Assembly: GCA_000827325.1 (NCBI GenBank)
Contig: KN832882.1
Span: 570,689-634,688, forward strand
DNA from: Oidiodendron maius Zn
Lineage: Eukaryota; Ascomycota; Leotiomycetes; Myxotrichaceae
Length of the DNA stretch: 64,000 nt
Direction: 5' to 3'
The stretch's first letter is position 1. Each line of letters opens with the position of its first letter. This document shows positions 44,884-57,296 of this stretch, piece by piece. The notes under the pieces are model-generated. The model saw only the letters and a list, made by a program, of their open reading frames with translations, ran no database searches and was not told the origin of the DNA. Made by a program: the position numbers and the translations under genes.

Positions 44884-46973
44884 CGTAGAAAATGGATGCT
44901 AGAAGAGCCTGTACAGTTTCTTGCGAATCACCGGTATGCCTCTACCGCATAATAGGGAGTTGGCGGTCTATGAGGTAGACCGTTGTATTTTTACAGCTGA
45001 TAAATCAGGCAAGATTTCGGCGTGACAGAAGGGGGCCGCTCCGGATCACGTGGGGAACGAGTGTAGGAAGGTGCCCAAGTATTCCGCTATATTTTACACA
45101 TTGCTAAATAATGCTAAGCAGCTACAGTCTAACATTTTTTCGACAATCAAACCCTGCGATGTATCCTCCGATACGTATGCCGCACTTCTGCTGTAGAACC
45201 AAGACTTAAGATGGTGGATATAGGATGAAGCTGCCAGTGAAGCTTCGCGACGCCAAGGAGAAATCATTGCGCGACTACGGAACGAGCTGAAAAACAATCG
45301 ACTCGACTTCGTAACCGCGAAGAAGATGCGATATCAATATTATTCTGACAGTTTATGCCAAACTTCCTTTGCAACATCGTAGGAGGTACGTATCCGCGAG
45401 AGCTACTTGCTCACACTGAATGAATGACAGAAGAAGAAAAAATCGCAAAGCCTCCTCGGTGGAAAGTAAAGTAATTGACGAACAGTCTTTGAGCTGGCAT
45501 AAATATCCTTCACAATTTAGATCCAAGATACCTCAGCATTGATTTCTGGTTTCGACAAGTGTCAACTATTAACGACCATTTCTCCTTATTTCACATGACT
45601 CCATGGACCGGCGCTCCTATCCTCATTTAGCCACCTGGTCATAGGGCTCTTCTTCCGCTTCGAGTTCTTCGTCTGAGATTGTCTGTCGAGACTCTCACCA
45701 GATGCTGCCTTCTTCTTGTTATTCTTGTCAGTGTTCTTTGACACTTTGTCTTCCGAACCACGACCATTCGCCCAGCCTCCAATACCGACAAGGTCTCCAG
45801 ATTTAGAGCAGTTGTGCCTAATGGAGATCTATGAGACACTTGTATTATTTTCGAGAGTGGCATTTTGTCTTACATCTGGGCCTCAGAACCACTGCCGGCT
45901 TTTGCAGACATGCTGTGAGCCATAGAAAGCAGAGTATCAAGCAGTACACGGAGTTTGACTTTATGGATGTATTGAGACAGGCTAGAGAGGCTCAGGCTAG
46001 CGTACCAAGCCAGGGTATGGCTGCCGCTTGTTGTGGAAAGAGTATGTATCGTGAGAATGATAGGAATTTTCTGTATCTGTTCAAGCTCAAGCGGGAGCGC
46101 AAATGAAAACTTCAGAGACAGTATCAAGGAAAGTGAGGAATAATTTATAAGCTACGGCAAGCGGCATGTGTTGAAAACCAGCTCCTCTGTTTCATTCTCA
46201 ATACCTGGGACTCTGTGTGCCTTGACGCCTCTTTTGCTCCCCTCGCATAGTGCGTTGGGACAATAGTGCAATAACTATTTCCGGACATCGTGATTCGTTG
46301 AAAGGGAAAGGAAGCCCGAGGTTTCTGTGTCAGATCTTGGAATAGAGATTGATTCGGCCGTCATGGCTAATCAGGGATCGAGGCTCTGTCGATTCACAAC
46401 GCCCGACTTGATATCTACGAGACCTTTTGAACTCTTATGCACTTTGCAATCCATTTTATTGCCCATTGGATTGGGCCTTATCAGCATTCCTGATTTAGCA
46501 GCCTCTTGAGTCTGAATCTTAAAATGCGGACTATCGGGTTGCACTTCTTTCACATCTAAACGGTCTGGTAAGGCATCACGTGAGAATATGTATGTATTTT
46601 ATGTAACAATTCCCCATTCTTCTAAAGGTGGAGGGCTCAACCACCACCTATGTACTTCTTGACTAGGCCAGTGTCTCAAATACAGTCTTAGATATCTCAA
46701 ATAAAGGGGTTTCAGCATGCATAACATGTTCCCCTTCATTGAGCTTTTGGATATTAGTATTTAGTCCTCAAGTATCAGTGTTTTAGTTGGTTGCTCACCA
46801 CCTGAACTGGACTAGCTTCCATTTACTGTGACAATTGCTATACTTCACTGTCATTGGAAAAATCCGACCTTAACTAAAGCCTCACTACCACCTGCATGGC
46901 AATGTCACCCGGCGCACTCCCCAATACTGCGCTCTTCTATACGCTATACTAGGGCCAGGGCACGTTTTGGCTG
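44884..46973. other. Intergenic, 2.1 kb without a supported gene
   Basis: Only short, overlapping frames are present (for example 45639-45863 minus and 45831-46106 plus), with low-complexity Ser/Leu or Arg content and no motif. A basic stretch near 45700 encodes Lys/Arg runs in one frame only. Confidence 0.45.
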
Positions 46974-47150
46974 ATTGGTCAATTCTGCCTTGTGCACTTT
47001 GTGAATTGGCTGCGCTTGCCGAGTGTACAGTTCATTGGCTCATTCCGTCCTATGCACTTTGTCAGCTGAAATTGAGTACAAAGACATCTCTAGGCAGCTG
47101 TGACTATTGAGCTAGCTAGAATGCGCTCAACGTCACAAAGTGCCCAATTG
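46974..47150. repeat. 60-bp-spaced repeats around TGCACTTTGT
   Basis: An ATTGG...ATTC...TGCACTTTGT block at 46974-47002 recurs 60 bp later at 47034-47062. A third, inverted copy of the core (TCACAAAGTGCCCAATTGAG) lies at 47132-47151. They sit 160-335 bp upstream of the Clr5-ankyrin start. Confidence 0.6.
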
Positions 47151-47308
47151 AGTGGCGAAAGTGGATTCGCAAAGAAGGCCCAATGAACAGAAAGTGCACT
47201 CGTGTGTGCACCAATTGCAATCCGCGCGCGAGGGCTTGCCTAGGAGGCTATTCTGTCTCCTTAAGTTCACAGCACCTCGTTGATATGTGATGAGTGTATG
47301 TACAAGTA

Positions 47309-50300
47309 ATGATGCTACCTTTTCGGCCGCTTGTTGCGAAAGCAACCGTTCCGTTAGCTGGGATGCCAGTGCAGCCAACCAGTCGCATTGTTAAACAACG
47401 CCGCCATCACCATACCGACGCGGACTGGGAGGATCAGAAACGAATAATCTTTCGGCTCTACATTGCGGAGGATAGAAACGCCGAAGATGTCATTGAAATT
47501 CTAGCAAGAGATTTCGCCTTTAAAGCAAGGTACCACCCATTTGATCACCGCGCCTTCTCTCAATGTAGCTAATGGAGTGAATAGCCGACGTCAAATTTTC
47601 AAAAAATTCAAGAAATGGAAAATGGAGAAAAACAAGAAACGACATAGAGAGGAAGAAGGCCAGGACCCTGGGTTCGGATCGAGTGGCAGATCAGTACCCG
47701 AAGACACAATGTCACAATTTGCAAAACGGCACACAACTAGTGCTGTTGCAGCCGTAGCTTCTTCAAGTATGTTCTGGCACGAAAGAAGAGTTGCAGCTGA
47801 GCTGATTATCGTATTTGGAAGTGCCCACTCCCCCGAGCATTAGCTATTTCACTTCGGTCGGGGACCATGATACCACGACGCTAGGGCAGTGTATTCCACA
47901 AGCGCCCTGGGGGACACCATCCGTGCTGTCACCAACAAATCTCCTTTACATGCATGCTAGCCCTGCTATAGAACATCTGGAGTTTTCTTATAACCCACTA
48001 GACATGATTGATTTCAAAACTCCAAGATTATCTCCTAACTGCGACGTCGCGCCGTGGCTCCCCCAAACCAGCCACTTCCCGCGGAGTCCCCAACCTGCGG
48101 ATCCTTCGACAGCAGCCGTCGTCCGAACGCCATCGCCAACGCCATTTATAATGCAGTTAGATAATCTTCCTTGGTTCAAATTTCAGGTTCTATTTTGTAC
48201 CTTTCTAAAAGAAGAAGGAAGTATGAGAACCTATCCAAAAAAAAATCTTCTTTCTAACATCAGCATAGTTGATTTTTGCGGTCACATTACTAGTTACGAC
48301 CCATCATTGGATCATCCGAGCAATTGCTCAGACATTCGCCGCGGTGTCTCGATTATGGATGGTCTTCAGCTTTGGCTTTCAATGTCAGAGGAACGCATAA
48401 ACTTGAGATACCTCTTGGACGTGCTGGGAGAGCAGCGTGGATCAGATTTGGGATTCATCGATGAGTCGGAATTTGGCCCTATCCTTGACGTTCTAACTAC
48501 CAGCTGGACTTCAGACTCGCCCACGCTGAATACGGAAGAAAATATCCGTACTCTTTACTCCTATTTCAGACCTTTCGTATTGGAAAGGTACGATGGCGAG
48601 CTTCTAGAAGGTGCTGCTAGAATTCTTGGGCCTCTTTATGATGGATTACTTCAGTTCCTCAATTATACGTTCAATCTACTTTCAAACAACTTACTCTCCG
48701 AGAGCGATGTCGACAAAATCGTTCAGTGGATCGATGAAACTCAGGGATATGAGCTATTTGCCAAGCTGCTCTCTACCAAGTCATCGACCATTGAGGCATT
48801 GGCGTCAAATCTCCTTCCAAGCGCATTGCGACTTAAAAATGTACCCTTCACGCGTATTATACTGCGTGCAGGAGTAAACCCCAATTCGCCCATGGGATAT
48901 CGAAATACATCCCCTCTTCAATATATTGCAAAGCATGGAGATATCGAACTAGTTCGGATTCTACTTGACGCTGGTGCGGATGTCAATGCTCCTCCCACAG
49001 GCTCCGTAGAACAGGACATGCATACGGCACTCCAGGCGGCAGCAAAGAGTGGGAATCTCGAATTGGTTCAGATTCTACTTGACGTTGGTGCTGATGTCAA
49101 TGCTCCTGCAACGATAAAGGACGGATGTACTAACCACGGATATACTGCGCTCCAGGCAGCAGCGCTGACCGGGAATATCGAACTAGTTCAGCTTTTACTT
49201 AAGGCTGGTGCTGATGTCAATGCTCCTCCTGCAACGATAAAGGATGGATGTACTAACTACGGATATACTGCGCTCCAGGCAGCAGCGCTGACCGGGAATA
49301 TCGAACTAGTTCAGCTTTTACTTAACGCTGGTGCTGATGTCAATGCTCCTCCAGGTAATTTCGGATATACGGCGATCCAAGCGGCAGCAATAGGTGAGAA
49401 TATTGCATTATTTCAGACTCTACTTAATGTTGGTGCTGATATTAATGCTCCTCCTTCACCTAACGGTGGAAGTACGGCACTCCAAGCGGCATCAAAGAAT
49501 GAAAACATTGAACTAGTACAAATACTACTTAGCTCTGGTGCAGATGTTAATGCTTCCCCTTCAAGACACCGCGGACACACAGCACTCCAGGCAGCAGCAC
49601 AAGCTGGAAATATTGAACTAGTACGGAATCTACTCGACGCCGGTGCGGATGTCAACACCCGCGGATATATTGCACTCCGGGCAGCGGCCAAGACTGGGAA
49701 TATCGAACTGGCTCAGCTGTTACTTAACGCTGGTGCGGGTGTGAACGCTTCTCCTTCTGGAGGTGCAACTATTACTACAAGGGATGGCAGACTCTTGGAC
49801 CTTGACGCAGGTACAGCACTCCAAGTGGCATCATTCAGTGGTAATATCAGAATGGTTCAGATTCTACTTGATGCTGGTGCGGATGTCAACGCTCCGCCTC
49901 CATATCTAGGGTGTACAGCACTCCAAGCGGCAGCAGAGAAATGTAATATCAAACTAATTAAGATCCTAATCGACGCTGGAGCAGATATTAACGCCCCTCC
50001 TTCACAATTCGGGGGACGTACGGCACTCCAAGCTGCAGCGATGAACGGGAATATTGATCTAGTTCAGGTCCTACTTGATGCTGGTGCAGATATCAACACC
50101 CATGCTGCACGAATCTTGGGATATACTGCTCTTCAGGCGGCAGCAATTAATGGGAATATTGAACTAGTTCAGATTCTGCTTGGCGCTAGTGCGGATATCA
50201 ATGCTCCTCCTTCAGAGTGTGAAGGTTATACAGCGCTCCAAGCTGCAGCGGAGATCGGGAATATTGATCTAGTTCAGGTTCTAGTTGACGCTGGTGCGGA

Positions 50301-50880
50301 TATCAACGCTCCCCCTTCACGAGACAAGGGATGTACCGCACTTCAGATGACAGCAAAGAATGGGAATATTAAACTAGTTAAGATTCTACTTAGCGCTGGT
50401 GCAGATATCAACGCTCCCCCTTCAAGATCACACGGAAGTACGGCACTCCAAGCAGCAGTAGTGAATGGCAATATTGAACTGGTTGAGATTCTGCTTAACG
50501 CCGGTGCAGAAGTTAACGCCCCTCCAAGCCAGGAATGGGGGGGAAAGACAGCACTTCAAGCTGCCGCAATACGGGGACAAATAAGAATAGCACAGTTGCT
50601 CCTCCAAGCTGGTGCAGATGTGAACGCTGCGCCCGCTATTCAGGGAGGCAGGACGGCTCTTGAAGGAGCAGCAGAACATGGCCGCTTAGACCTATTGCAG
50701 CTACTGATTGATGCTGGGGCGGACATGAATAGATTACAGTTTATAAGGGCGCTAAAGTTCGCGGTGATAAACGGGCATGCCGCTGTGTGTAGGCTTCTAA
50801 ATCGTTCTCAAGAGGGAGGCTGGATCAGTCCAACCGAGGCGAGGCAAATGAAAGAGCCTGAAGATCAATTCTCTATCTGA
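47309..50880 (+). CDS. Clr5-domain protein with about 18 ankyrin repeats
   Basis: Three exons (47309-47529, 47585-47766, 47822-50880) join in phase to 1153 residues. The N-terminal Clr5 domain reads DADWEDQKRIIFRLYIAED ... FKASRRQIFKKFKKWKMEKN across intron 1 (branch GCTAATGG). A middle region of about 300 residues has no repeats. From about residue 487 seventeen regular ankyrin repeats follow plus a partial last one, with the TALQAAA--GNIELVQILL pattern and DAGADVNAPP loops. Clr5 domains occur in fungal proteins of unclear, possibly nuclear, function. Ankyrin arrays bind proteins. Repeats 3 and 4 are almost identical in DNA. After the TGA at 50878 the same frame stays open for 73 more codons. 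Confidence 0.88.
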
Positions 50881-51102
50881 GTCGAAGGGCGCGACTCCAA
50901 CTATCAGCTATCTGAGAGCCCACTTCCGGATAAAGAACCTGAAGACAAGAGCAATATGCTTATAGAATATAACACAGGCTCAAATCCAGATGTTGCGAAG
51001 GAATTCAGTGGCGAAGATGAGATGGCTGGGGGACATCAGGACCCAGTTCAAGATAGCAAAACGCAACTTGGCCGCAGCTTAGATAATCAGGTGGGACATT
51101 GA
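50881..51102 (+). other. In-frame coding-like extension after the ankyrin stop
   Basis: Directly after TGA the same frame continues VEGRDSNYQLSESPLPDKEP and on for 73 codons to the next TGA (51100-51102). Composition (Glu, Asp, Ser, Gln) looks like a natural acidic tail. The TGA would be CGA (Arg) with one C-to-T change. Confidence 0.55.
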
Positions 51103-51535
51103 GTTTTGGTGAAGGGGTGGAACCAGAGAATCTGGGGTGAGAATGAAATAGTTTGGATACGTGAAAAGGGGTCGAGGTAGTTCCTTATTTAACTAGGAAG
51201 TTTACTAGTGCGGGAGTCACTCGATGTGACAGATACATCTGGGAAACCTGTCTCTCGAATGACATGAACAGGTCTGATTCGAACGGTCTGGGTTATCTAG
51301 TTAGTGAAGGCTACGTGGACTTGGTTATTGTCAGTGGCGGTGTCGTGCACAGTAGCCAAATCCGGCAGACTCTACACACAAGAGCCACCAACTACGTATA
51401 TTATACATTATGTAGACGTTCGTTTGCAGGAATCTCTGGTAATACATTTTTAGATTTTTAAATGTTTGATTTCTCAACATGTCTCCTTGATTGAGCTATC
51501 AACTGCTGTCACTGCCGAGAATTCAGCATAGCAAC
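51103..51535. other. Convergent intergenic region
   Basis: AT-rich with no gene recognised. A 65-codon frame at 51264-51461 lacks support. Confidence 0.4.
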
Positions 51536-52381
51536 TCACTTAAATGCAGCCACGGCCCCGGCGAGGACAGCTCGGGGGTTAATGCGAGACGGGTACAAAT
51601 TGAGCATCTTGCTCTGCACCTCATCTTTATTCTTCGACTCGCCAACAACCTTCTCGAAGGCTTTAATATACGCCCGAGTGGCGTGGATGTTAAATACACC
51701 GTCAACGGTACCAGGTCGCTTATGGCCAGCAACAACAGTCTGCGGGTTTAAGGCCTCCAGTTTATCCAACGCTCGGAGCCATTCATCGCGCAGCTCTGTT
51801 GTATTGGCTTCAGCAAAATAAAGATGCACATCCCCATAGACTACATCCCCAGCAACGATAAGACCGATGTCAGGAACATGCAAAACAGTGGTATTCTTCG
51901 TATCAGTATGGCCAACTTCAACGACACGGAATTCGTGTCCCTCGACACTAAAAAATTTGGAGGAGAGAGGTTCTGGTAGCTCAACAGGCAAGCGAATCTG
52001 GTCGGGAAAATACTTCGTCCAGAAACCATCCCACCACTGTGGCCCGAGCTGATGTTTTGCATGCTCGGCGCTCCCCGCTGAGGTGACAGCTTTCGCATTC
52101 GGCCAGCGCTCTTTCAGCTGTGAGATTCCAAAAAAGTGATCTCCGTGGCCATGGGTGATGTAGATGTATTTCAACTCCTTAGAAGGTGCTGTTTCCTCAA
52201 TCCATTTAATAAGCTCTTTTGTCTGATCTTCTGAAATGGGTGTGTCGACCAAAACGGCTTCCGATTCACCCTGAATGAGTGTGCAGGAAATGGGCGACCA
52301 GTGGCCATAGTTTGCAGGATGAGAACCAGCAACCTTTAGTCCAGGCGCTACGTAAACATCTGCTCTGAGCTGGGAAGCCAT
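51536..52381 (-). CDS. Metallo-beta-lactamase-fold hydrolase
   Basis: One exon of 281 residues. The HxHxDH metal motif is THGHGDHFFG. Further metal ligands are expected at the GHTDTKNT and VAGDVVYGDVH segments, and VVAGHKRPG supplies the late His. The arrangement is the small single-domain type found in fungal lactamase-like proteins that open lactones or thioesters. The real substrate is not known, and there is no signal peptide. The start MASQLRADVYVAPGLKV follows an AT-rich leader, and the C-terminus AGAVAAFK is intact. The Dal5-type transporter directly upstream in the same direction may handle a related metabolite. Confidence 0.92.
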   Translation of the reverse strand: MASQLRADVYVAPGLKVAGSHPANYGHWSPISCTLIQGESEAVLVDTPISEDQTKELIKWIEETAPSKELKYIYITHGHGDHFFGISQLKERWPNAKAVTSAGSAEHAKHQLGPQWWDGFWTKYFPDQIRLPVELPEPLSSKFFSVEGHEFRVVEVGHTDTKNTTVLHVPDIGLIVAGDVVYGDVHLYFAEANTTELRDEWLRALDKLEALNPQTVVAGHKRPGTVDGVFNIHATRAYIKAFEKVVGESKNKDEVQSKMLNLYPSRINPRAVLAGAVAAFK

Positions 52382-52731
52382 ATTGAGGTAGGAAGAAGAG
52401 GCCGAGGTTCTGATGCAATAATACTATGGACTTTTTATCAAAGAGACTCCGAAATTCAACTTCCACTTTGATTGAATAATATTTTGGATAACTAATGGTT
52501 AGAATGAAGAACATTTTTATTTCTATTTGATCAGTAAAGGATGTTACATTACATCCACCGAATGCAAGATGTAAGATTACTGAACATTATCACTAATCTT
52601 CAGGGCAGGAGATTAGTAATAATCGAAAAATAATAAACCACCAATACACATCCCAAGACTATGCATTGATGTTAGTAAGGACGCTTAGTATACATAATTA
52701 CAGTATGTTAATATAAACTAAAACTCGTGAT

Positions 52732-54372
52732 CTATAATTGGTATCTAAACGTAGGTGCCCGGTCTCCCATCTCACTAAGCTGCTGATCCGAGTTATCGCT
52801 GCCATCGTCCTCCGCCATATCCCTAGTTTTATTAATCCGCATGTAGGAAATTCTTAAGGCAACTAGAGCAATCATGCCAATAACGCAGAACATGATTTCC
52901 AAACCATGACCCAGCAGAAACTTTGGAGCATCGACTTGGCGGTAGAAGTTTGAGGCCATAGCGCCTCCCAGATTCCCAACGCCGATGTGAAACGCCATAC
53001 CAGCTGCACGCTTGTAGGATCCGGCAAGGTTGTTGGACAGCCAAGTAATATTTCCTGGGAAAGCCGGATAAATGCCACAAGTCGCAATAAATACACCGGC
53101 ATAGACGACTCCGGGGACGTTTCCCGCCGCTGATCCTGCTATTGCCATAATAAAACCGATAAGGATTGCGCACATCGGAAAGAAAATATAGGGCGAGCGG
53201 CTCTTTCCTGCCTTTGCCGCTTTGTCCGAGAAGTAGCAGACCACCAAAGTTAGAGCAGCCGCTGTGATGTATATCGGGACCGTGAGCAACTGAGCGATTG
53301 CCGCAGTGTAGCCCAATTCGTCAATGATGGTAGGTAGGAAGAGACTGATCCCGTATAGAGGACACACGATACCCCAATACATCAGAACGCCGAGATATAG
53401 CTGCCAGTCCGTTACGGCATTAACCACATCTCTCCACCGGAACTTGTTGTTCTCCGCAATCATCCTACCCACGCGACTTGATCCCTGGTACTTGAGCCGA
53501 TGAACAGCCCAAGCTCTCTCTTCAGGCGTTAAGAACGAAGCAGTTTCAGGGAAATCATAGAGCAGAAATAGCGCTGCAATAGCGACAACGACCGTAAGAA
53601 GACCTTCAAGGATGAAAATCCATCTCCAGCCCGCATACCCACCGACGCCGTTCATCTTCACAATGAGATAAGCCAATAGGCCGGAGAAAGCTCCAGCGAC
53701 AGATGCCGCACTAAAGAAGAGACCTTGGCGCAAGGCCATCTCGTTGGTGCAGTACCACATCGTCAGGTAGTATGCCACTCCGGGATAAAGACCAGCTTCA
53801 GTAATTCCAAGACAAATACGGACGACAACTAACGAGTGAAAATCATTGACGACCCCTAGACATACGGTGCAAGCTCCCCAAGCAATCATGATAGACGGCA
53901 GCCAAACCTATGAAGACATTAGACACGAGTTATCTGCGAGGAAATATGGAACGGCTAACGGAAGGGCGGAAGCGCTTGAGAAGAAGATTTGAAGGAATCT
54001 CGAATGCGAAATACGTCAGAAAGAACCTGGCCATATTATTAGATCGTGGGTCTTGGACTTTCAACAGGTCCCAGCTACTCACACAGTCGCTGCAATATTG
54101 TATCCATTCGTTGACAGATGCAAGTCCCTGGTCAAGCCTTGAATCTTTGCGTTGCCAATATTTCCACGATCAAGGAAGGACAATAGATACAAGACCGCGA
54201 GAACCGGGATGAGTCTTATATCCATTTTCCTCAGCGTCTTCTTCTCATCGACCCCAGAGAAATCTTCGTGACGTTCCGCAGCATTCAGACCATGCTCCAA
54301 AGTTACTTTTTCTCCCTGAACATCGTCATCCTCTTGGCCGGTAGATACAGGCTTTTCAGCTAGTGACGACAT
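52732..54372 (-). CDS. MFS anion/vitamin transporter (Dal5/allantoate type)
   Basis: Three exons (54372-54083, 54026-53960, 53907-52732) join in phase to 510 residues. An in-frame ATG at 54435 would add 21 residues. The first membrane segment ends in the signature LSFLDRGNIGNAKIQGL. FFLTYFAFEIPSNLLLKRFRPSVWLPSIMIAWG is encoded partly by a 67-bp exon and is the family's TM2/TM3 pattern. RICLGITEAGLYPGVAYYLTMWY is the TM4 motif. Twelve membrane segments can be followed, with the usual cytosolic loop near DFPETASFLTPEERAWAV. The family carries allantoate, nicotinate, pantothenate and similar anions across the plasma membrane. Substrate not assignable. Confidence 0.9.
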
Positions 54373-55236
54373 TTCGGAAATTTCGTGCCCGCAGTGCTTC
54401 TTGGCGCCTTTTGATCTGAGCAGCACTATATACAACCAGATTTGAAAAACGGCAACGTTGGTACCAAACAGAAGATAAAATAATTTAGCGACCGTGATTC
54501 TCTCGGCCCTTTATTATATACCGGTATTTAAAATCCTTTGCCTGTCTAAAACAGGTCTCAGCAGAGAACCCCACCAACGCCGAGGCGACCCCGCACGAAG
54601 CTCCAATCAGGAATGCCAAGACTGTTGCAGATCAACCATACTTATTGTGAAGTACGCCTTACATGCCCCGAATAGTTAGCTCCGGGAACTGACACGGTAC
54701 ACATCTTTGCATTCCTTTCCCGTGTGGGGTTGGTTGCTGGAAAGTATATGCCCGTCCAACTCTTCCTCCACTCTTGTCAGTCCGGAAATGGTGAAGAGCG
54801 CGAAGGCCTGCACTACCCCGTCTGTCAACTTTAAACGGCTATGTTTATTAATTATAGGCTAGTCGAGGGTGAACGTTGATTATTTACTAATTGTATACTG
54901 TGTTTTGCTAACGATAAGTTTCGAGTGTCTGCCGTACACGTGCAATGTGACTTTCATCTCACCAGCTCCAGGGGAAGACCCTCTAGTCAATTCATGCCTG
55001 CAAATATTAGCTGCCGCCATGCGAAGAGCATATTAGATTAATTTGAAACGCATACATCAGGAAGCAAGGCAGCTCATGCTCCAGGTATCCTCATAGCCAG
55101 AGTGCAAACCGCAGTCAGGCTCGAAACTCCAGTCTCCATCACTAGGTTTAACACTCTCAGCTATTACCCCGCTCTTCTTCAATCCCCACTCTCCTCCCAA
55201 CGGGAGCGTGTGCTCTGCAAATTGTTGCTTCATTTG
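54373..55236. other. Intergenic
   Basis: This lies upstream of the Dal5-type transporter and downstream of the second Zn2Cys6 gene. No gene or repeat recognised, and no copy of the GGCGGACAT-type element was seen here. Confidence 0.45.
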
Positions 55237-57145
55237 TTACCGCAGGATGTTGGTTGTGTCATGTGCTTCCAGAAGTTGTAGATATATTCCTAAATACGAT
55301 AGTACCGAAAGTCTTATACCTAACGGTTATGTGACTTACCTGCAGCTTTCCAACGCCCATTGATCTTCTCAAGCGCAGATCTAAACTCATTAATTCCTCT
55401 TAGAAGATCTTGGCTGCCAGTCGAAACATATTCCTGCATGTATATAATGGCCGAGCGATAGACTGCGTCAAGGAGGAATGGCGATACCTCTTCTTGAGTG
55501 CCAGGATACGTAAGAGTGTCATTGAGCGTCCCGATGTGTACCATTTGTGATGCAATGTATAAGTCCTTTTCTTCGGCATTTGACTTTTCTTCGGCGTTTA
55601 TTGGGTCAGACCGTTGTCTACATAGTTTCGTGATGCGAGTATTGAGGATCAGTATGGCACTGTTATTCATGTAACAAATTTTGTCAGTGAGGTGTCCAAT
55701 GCTATTCATTCTTCATCACTTGCCTGTAACACATTTTGGTTAGGCCACAAATTCCAATTCCTCGTGCTCGAGCTTCCTCTGATGAGACCTTTGCCAATGC
55801 AAATATTGTATTTTCAAGGACTTCAGCCTCGTCATCTTGAAGGGTACGAGATGGGCCTTGCGGCATGCTACATGAATCACGAAGATTACGGAGAGCCTTT
55901 CCGAGAAGGATCCCAGCCTGGACAGTCAGACCGAAACGACCCATCGTAGGAGTGGGGGGAGAGGATAGAGTATGAACGGATTCGGATGTCTTCTGATGTC
56001 AGGGATTAGCTAGATACACTATGTAAAGTTCGTGAACAGAGGATGGCCTCGTACATTTGTGTCCCATAACTGATCGTCCATCGGTAGGACACTATCGGCT
56101 GTGGGCTCGGCTGTAACGGGAGTTTTCTCTGGGCAGCCAAGGTGAACGAACCTACAATACCCATTAGTAAATCTGCTGTATCAAAGTCAGGAGGCTGCAT
56201 TATGCAGAGGCTGGTAGAAACACAAAGCGGGATCGCATACCAATCGCAGGCAATAGGGGGGATTAGTGCAAGCTTACCGGTCTAAGATGACGATCGCCCA
56301 CCACGTCCTTCTTTTTTCCTCAAGATCAATCATGTTCCACGAACTTTGCATGATCCCTCTCACTGTCTCATCAAGTCCAAGAGCAATTCCATATCGAGCG
56401 CATAGTCCTATAGTCAAATACGCTGCTGGATAAACGGCATGGCCCAGTTCGTAAAGTGCAAGTAATGTTAAAGCTTGAAGTGTCTTGAGTGTAAGCTGGC
56501 CGATCACTTCAAGTTCCGTAAACATTGCCTTAATATGTTTATATATCATTGAGCGCGCATCTTGTGTGGTAGGGCTGGTTGTCACCAGCTTAACTGCAGC
56601 AAGGAGTAGGACGTGCTCGGCTGGAGTGGGCATGAAAGAACTTAGCACTCCTTCGTAGAATACTCGTTTCGAGATAAACGGTATCCATGGGTGAATTTTA
56701 GTGAAATAGGATGTTGCGTGATCACGCATATTTGATTTGTTGCGGACAAATGACTGCAGTTCTGGGGCGAGTGTCACAGGTGGGCTGGAAAGTTGACCAA
56801 TGGAACGTTGGAACAAATCAGAATTGAGGAAATATACGGCGGGAAAGTGTGTAGTATCATCTTCAAACTGCCTAGAAGCAGTCTCAGACGGCGGGCTTAT
56901 GCCTCTGTTGGCTGAGCTTCGAACAGGTACGTCATTGAGGCTTGCATCGCTATAGTCGCATCGTCGGCGGCTTCTAACGCAGAGATTGTCAGAAGGTTAA
57001 CTCTTGAAGTAAGCGGGAAATTGACAGTGCGACAGTACCGTAAACAGTAGGTGCACCGAGGCTCACGCCTGTCACATCTCTTCTTCAACCTTTTGCAGGC
57101 CGCACAGGCAAAACGAGGACGATCTAGGGGCAGCTCCATCATCAT
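55237..57145 (-). CDS. Zn2Cys6 transcription factor, probable local regulator
   Basis: Six exons (57145-57039, 56973-56278, 56151-56055, 55992-55724, 55659-55340, 55289-55237) join in phase to 513 residues. The zinc cluster CAACKRLKKRCDRREPRC-TYC continues after intron 1 into RSRRRCDYS, completing six cysteines. The fungal-specific domain shows HPWIPFISKRVFYEGVL, LTLLALYELGHAVYPAAY and RRTWWAIVILDR, then after a 126-bp intron ADSVLPMDDQLWD, and at the end RWKAAGIYLQLLEAHD. Intron 4 begins with GC (GCAAGT) instead of GT and has a good CACTGAC branch site. A 20-bp element upstream of the gene recurs upstream of the next gene, a dehydrogenase. Confidence 0.87.
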
Positions 57146-57276
57146 AATTCGCCCAAGAGTATCCCCACGTTAAGCTGACAACCACGAAATCACCGATGCG
57201 CCGTTGAACTGGATCCAGTAAATGCACAAGGCCTGAGGGTGGGAACGTGTCGACTGACCTGCAAAAGTGAAGCGTG

Positions 57277-57296
57277 GCGGACATTGTCGGACAACA
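57277..57296. promoter_or_regulatory. Candidate Zn2Cys6 operator, copy 1
   Basis: GGCGGACATTGTCGGACAAC lies about 130 bp upstream of the regulator's first ATG and matches the 58983 element at 18 of 20 positions. It contains CGG triplets spaced 10 bp apart, as zinc-cluster proteins often recognise. Confidence 0.55.

Noticed and set aside
45094-46553. Small frames in the 2-kb gap after the first Zn2Cys6 gene
   Set aside because: All are short, low-complexity and without family resemblance.
51491-51821. Plus-strand frames opposite the metallo-beta-lactamase-fold gene
   Set aside because: They are antisense to a clearly conserved gene.
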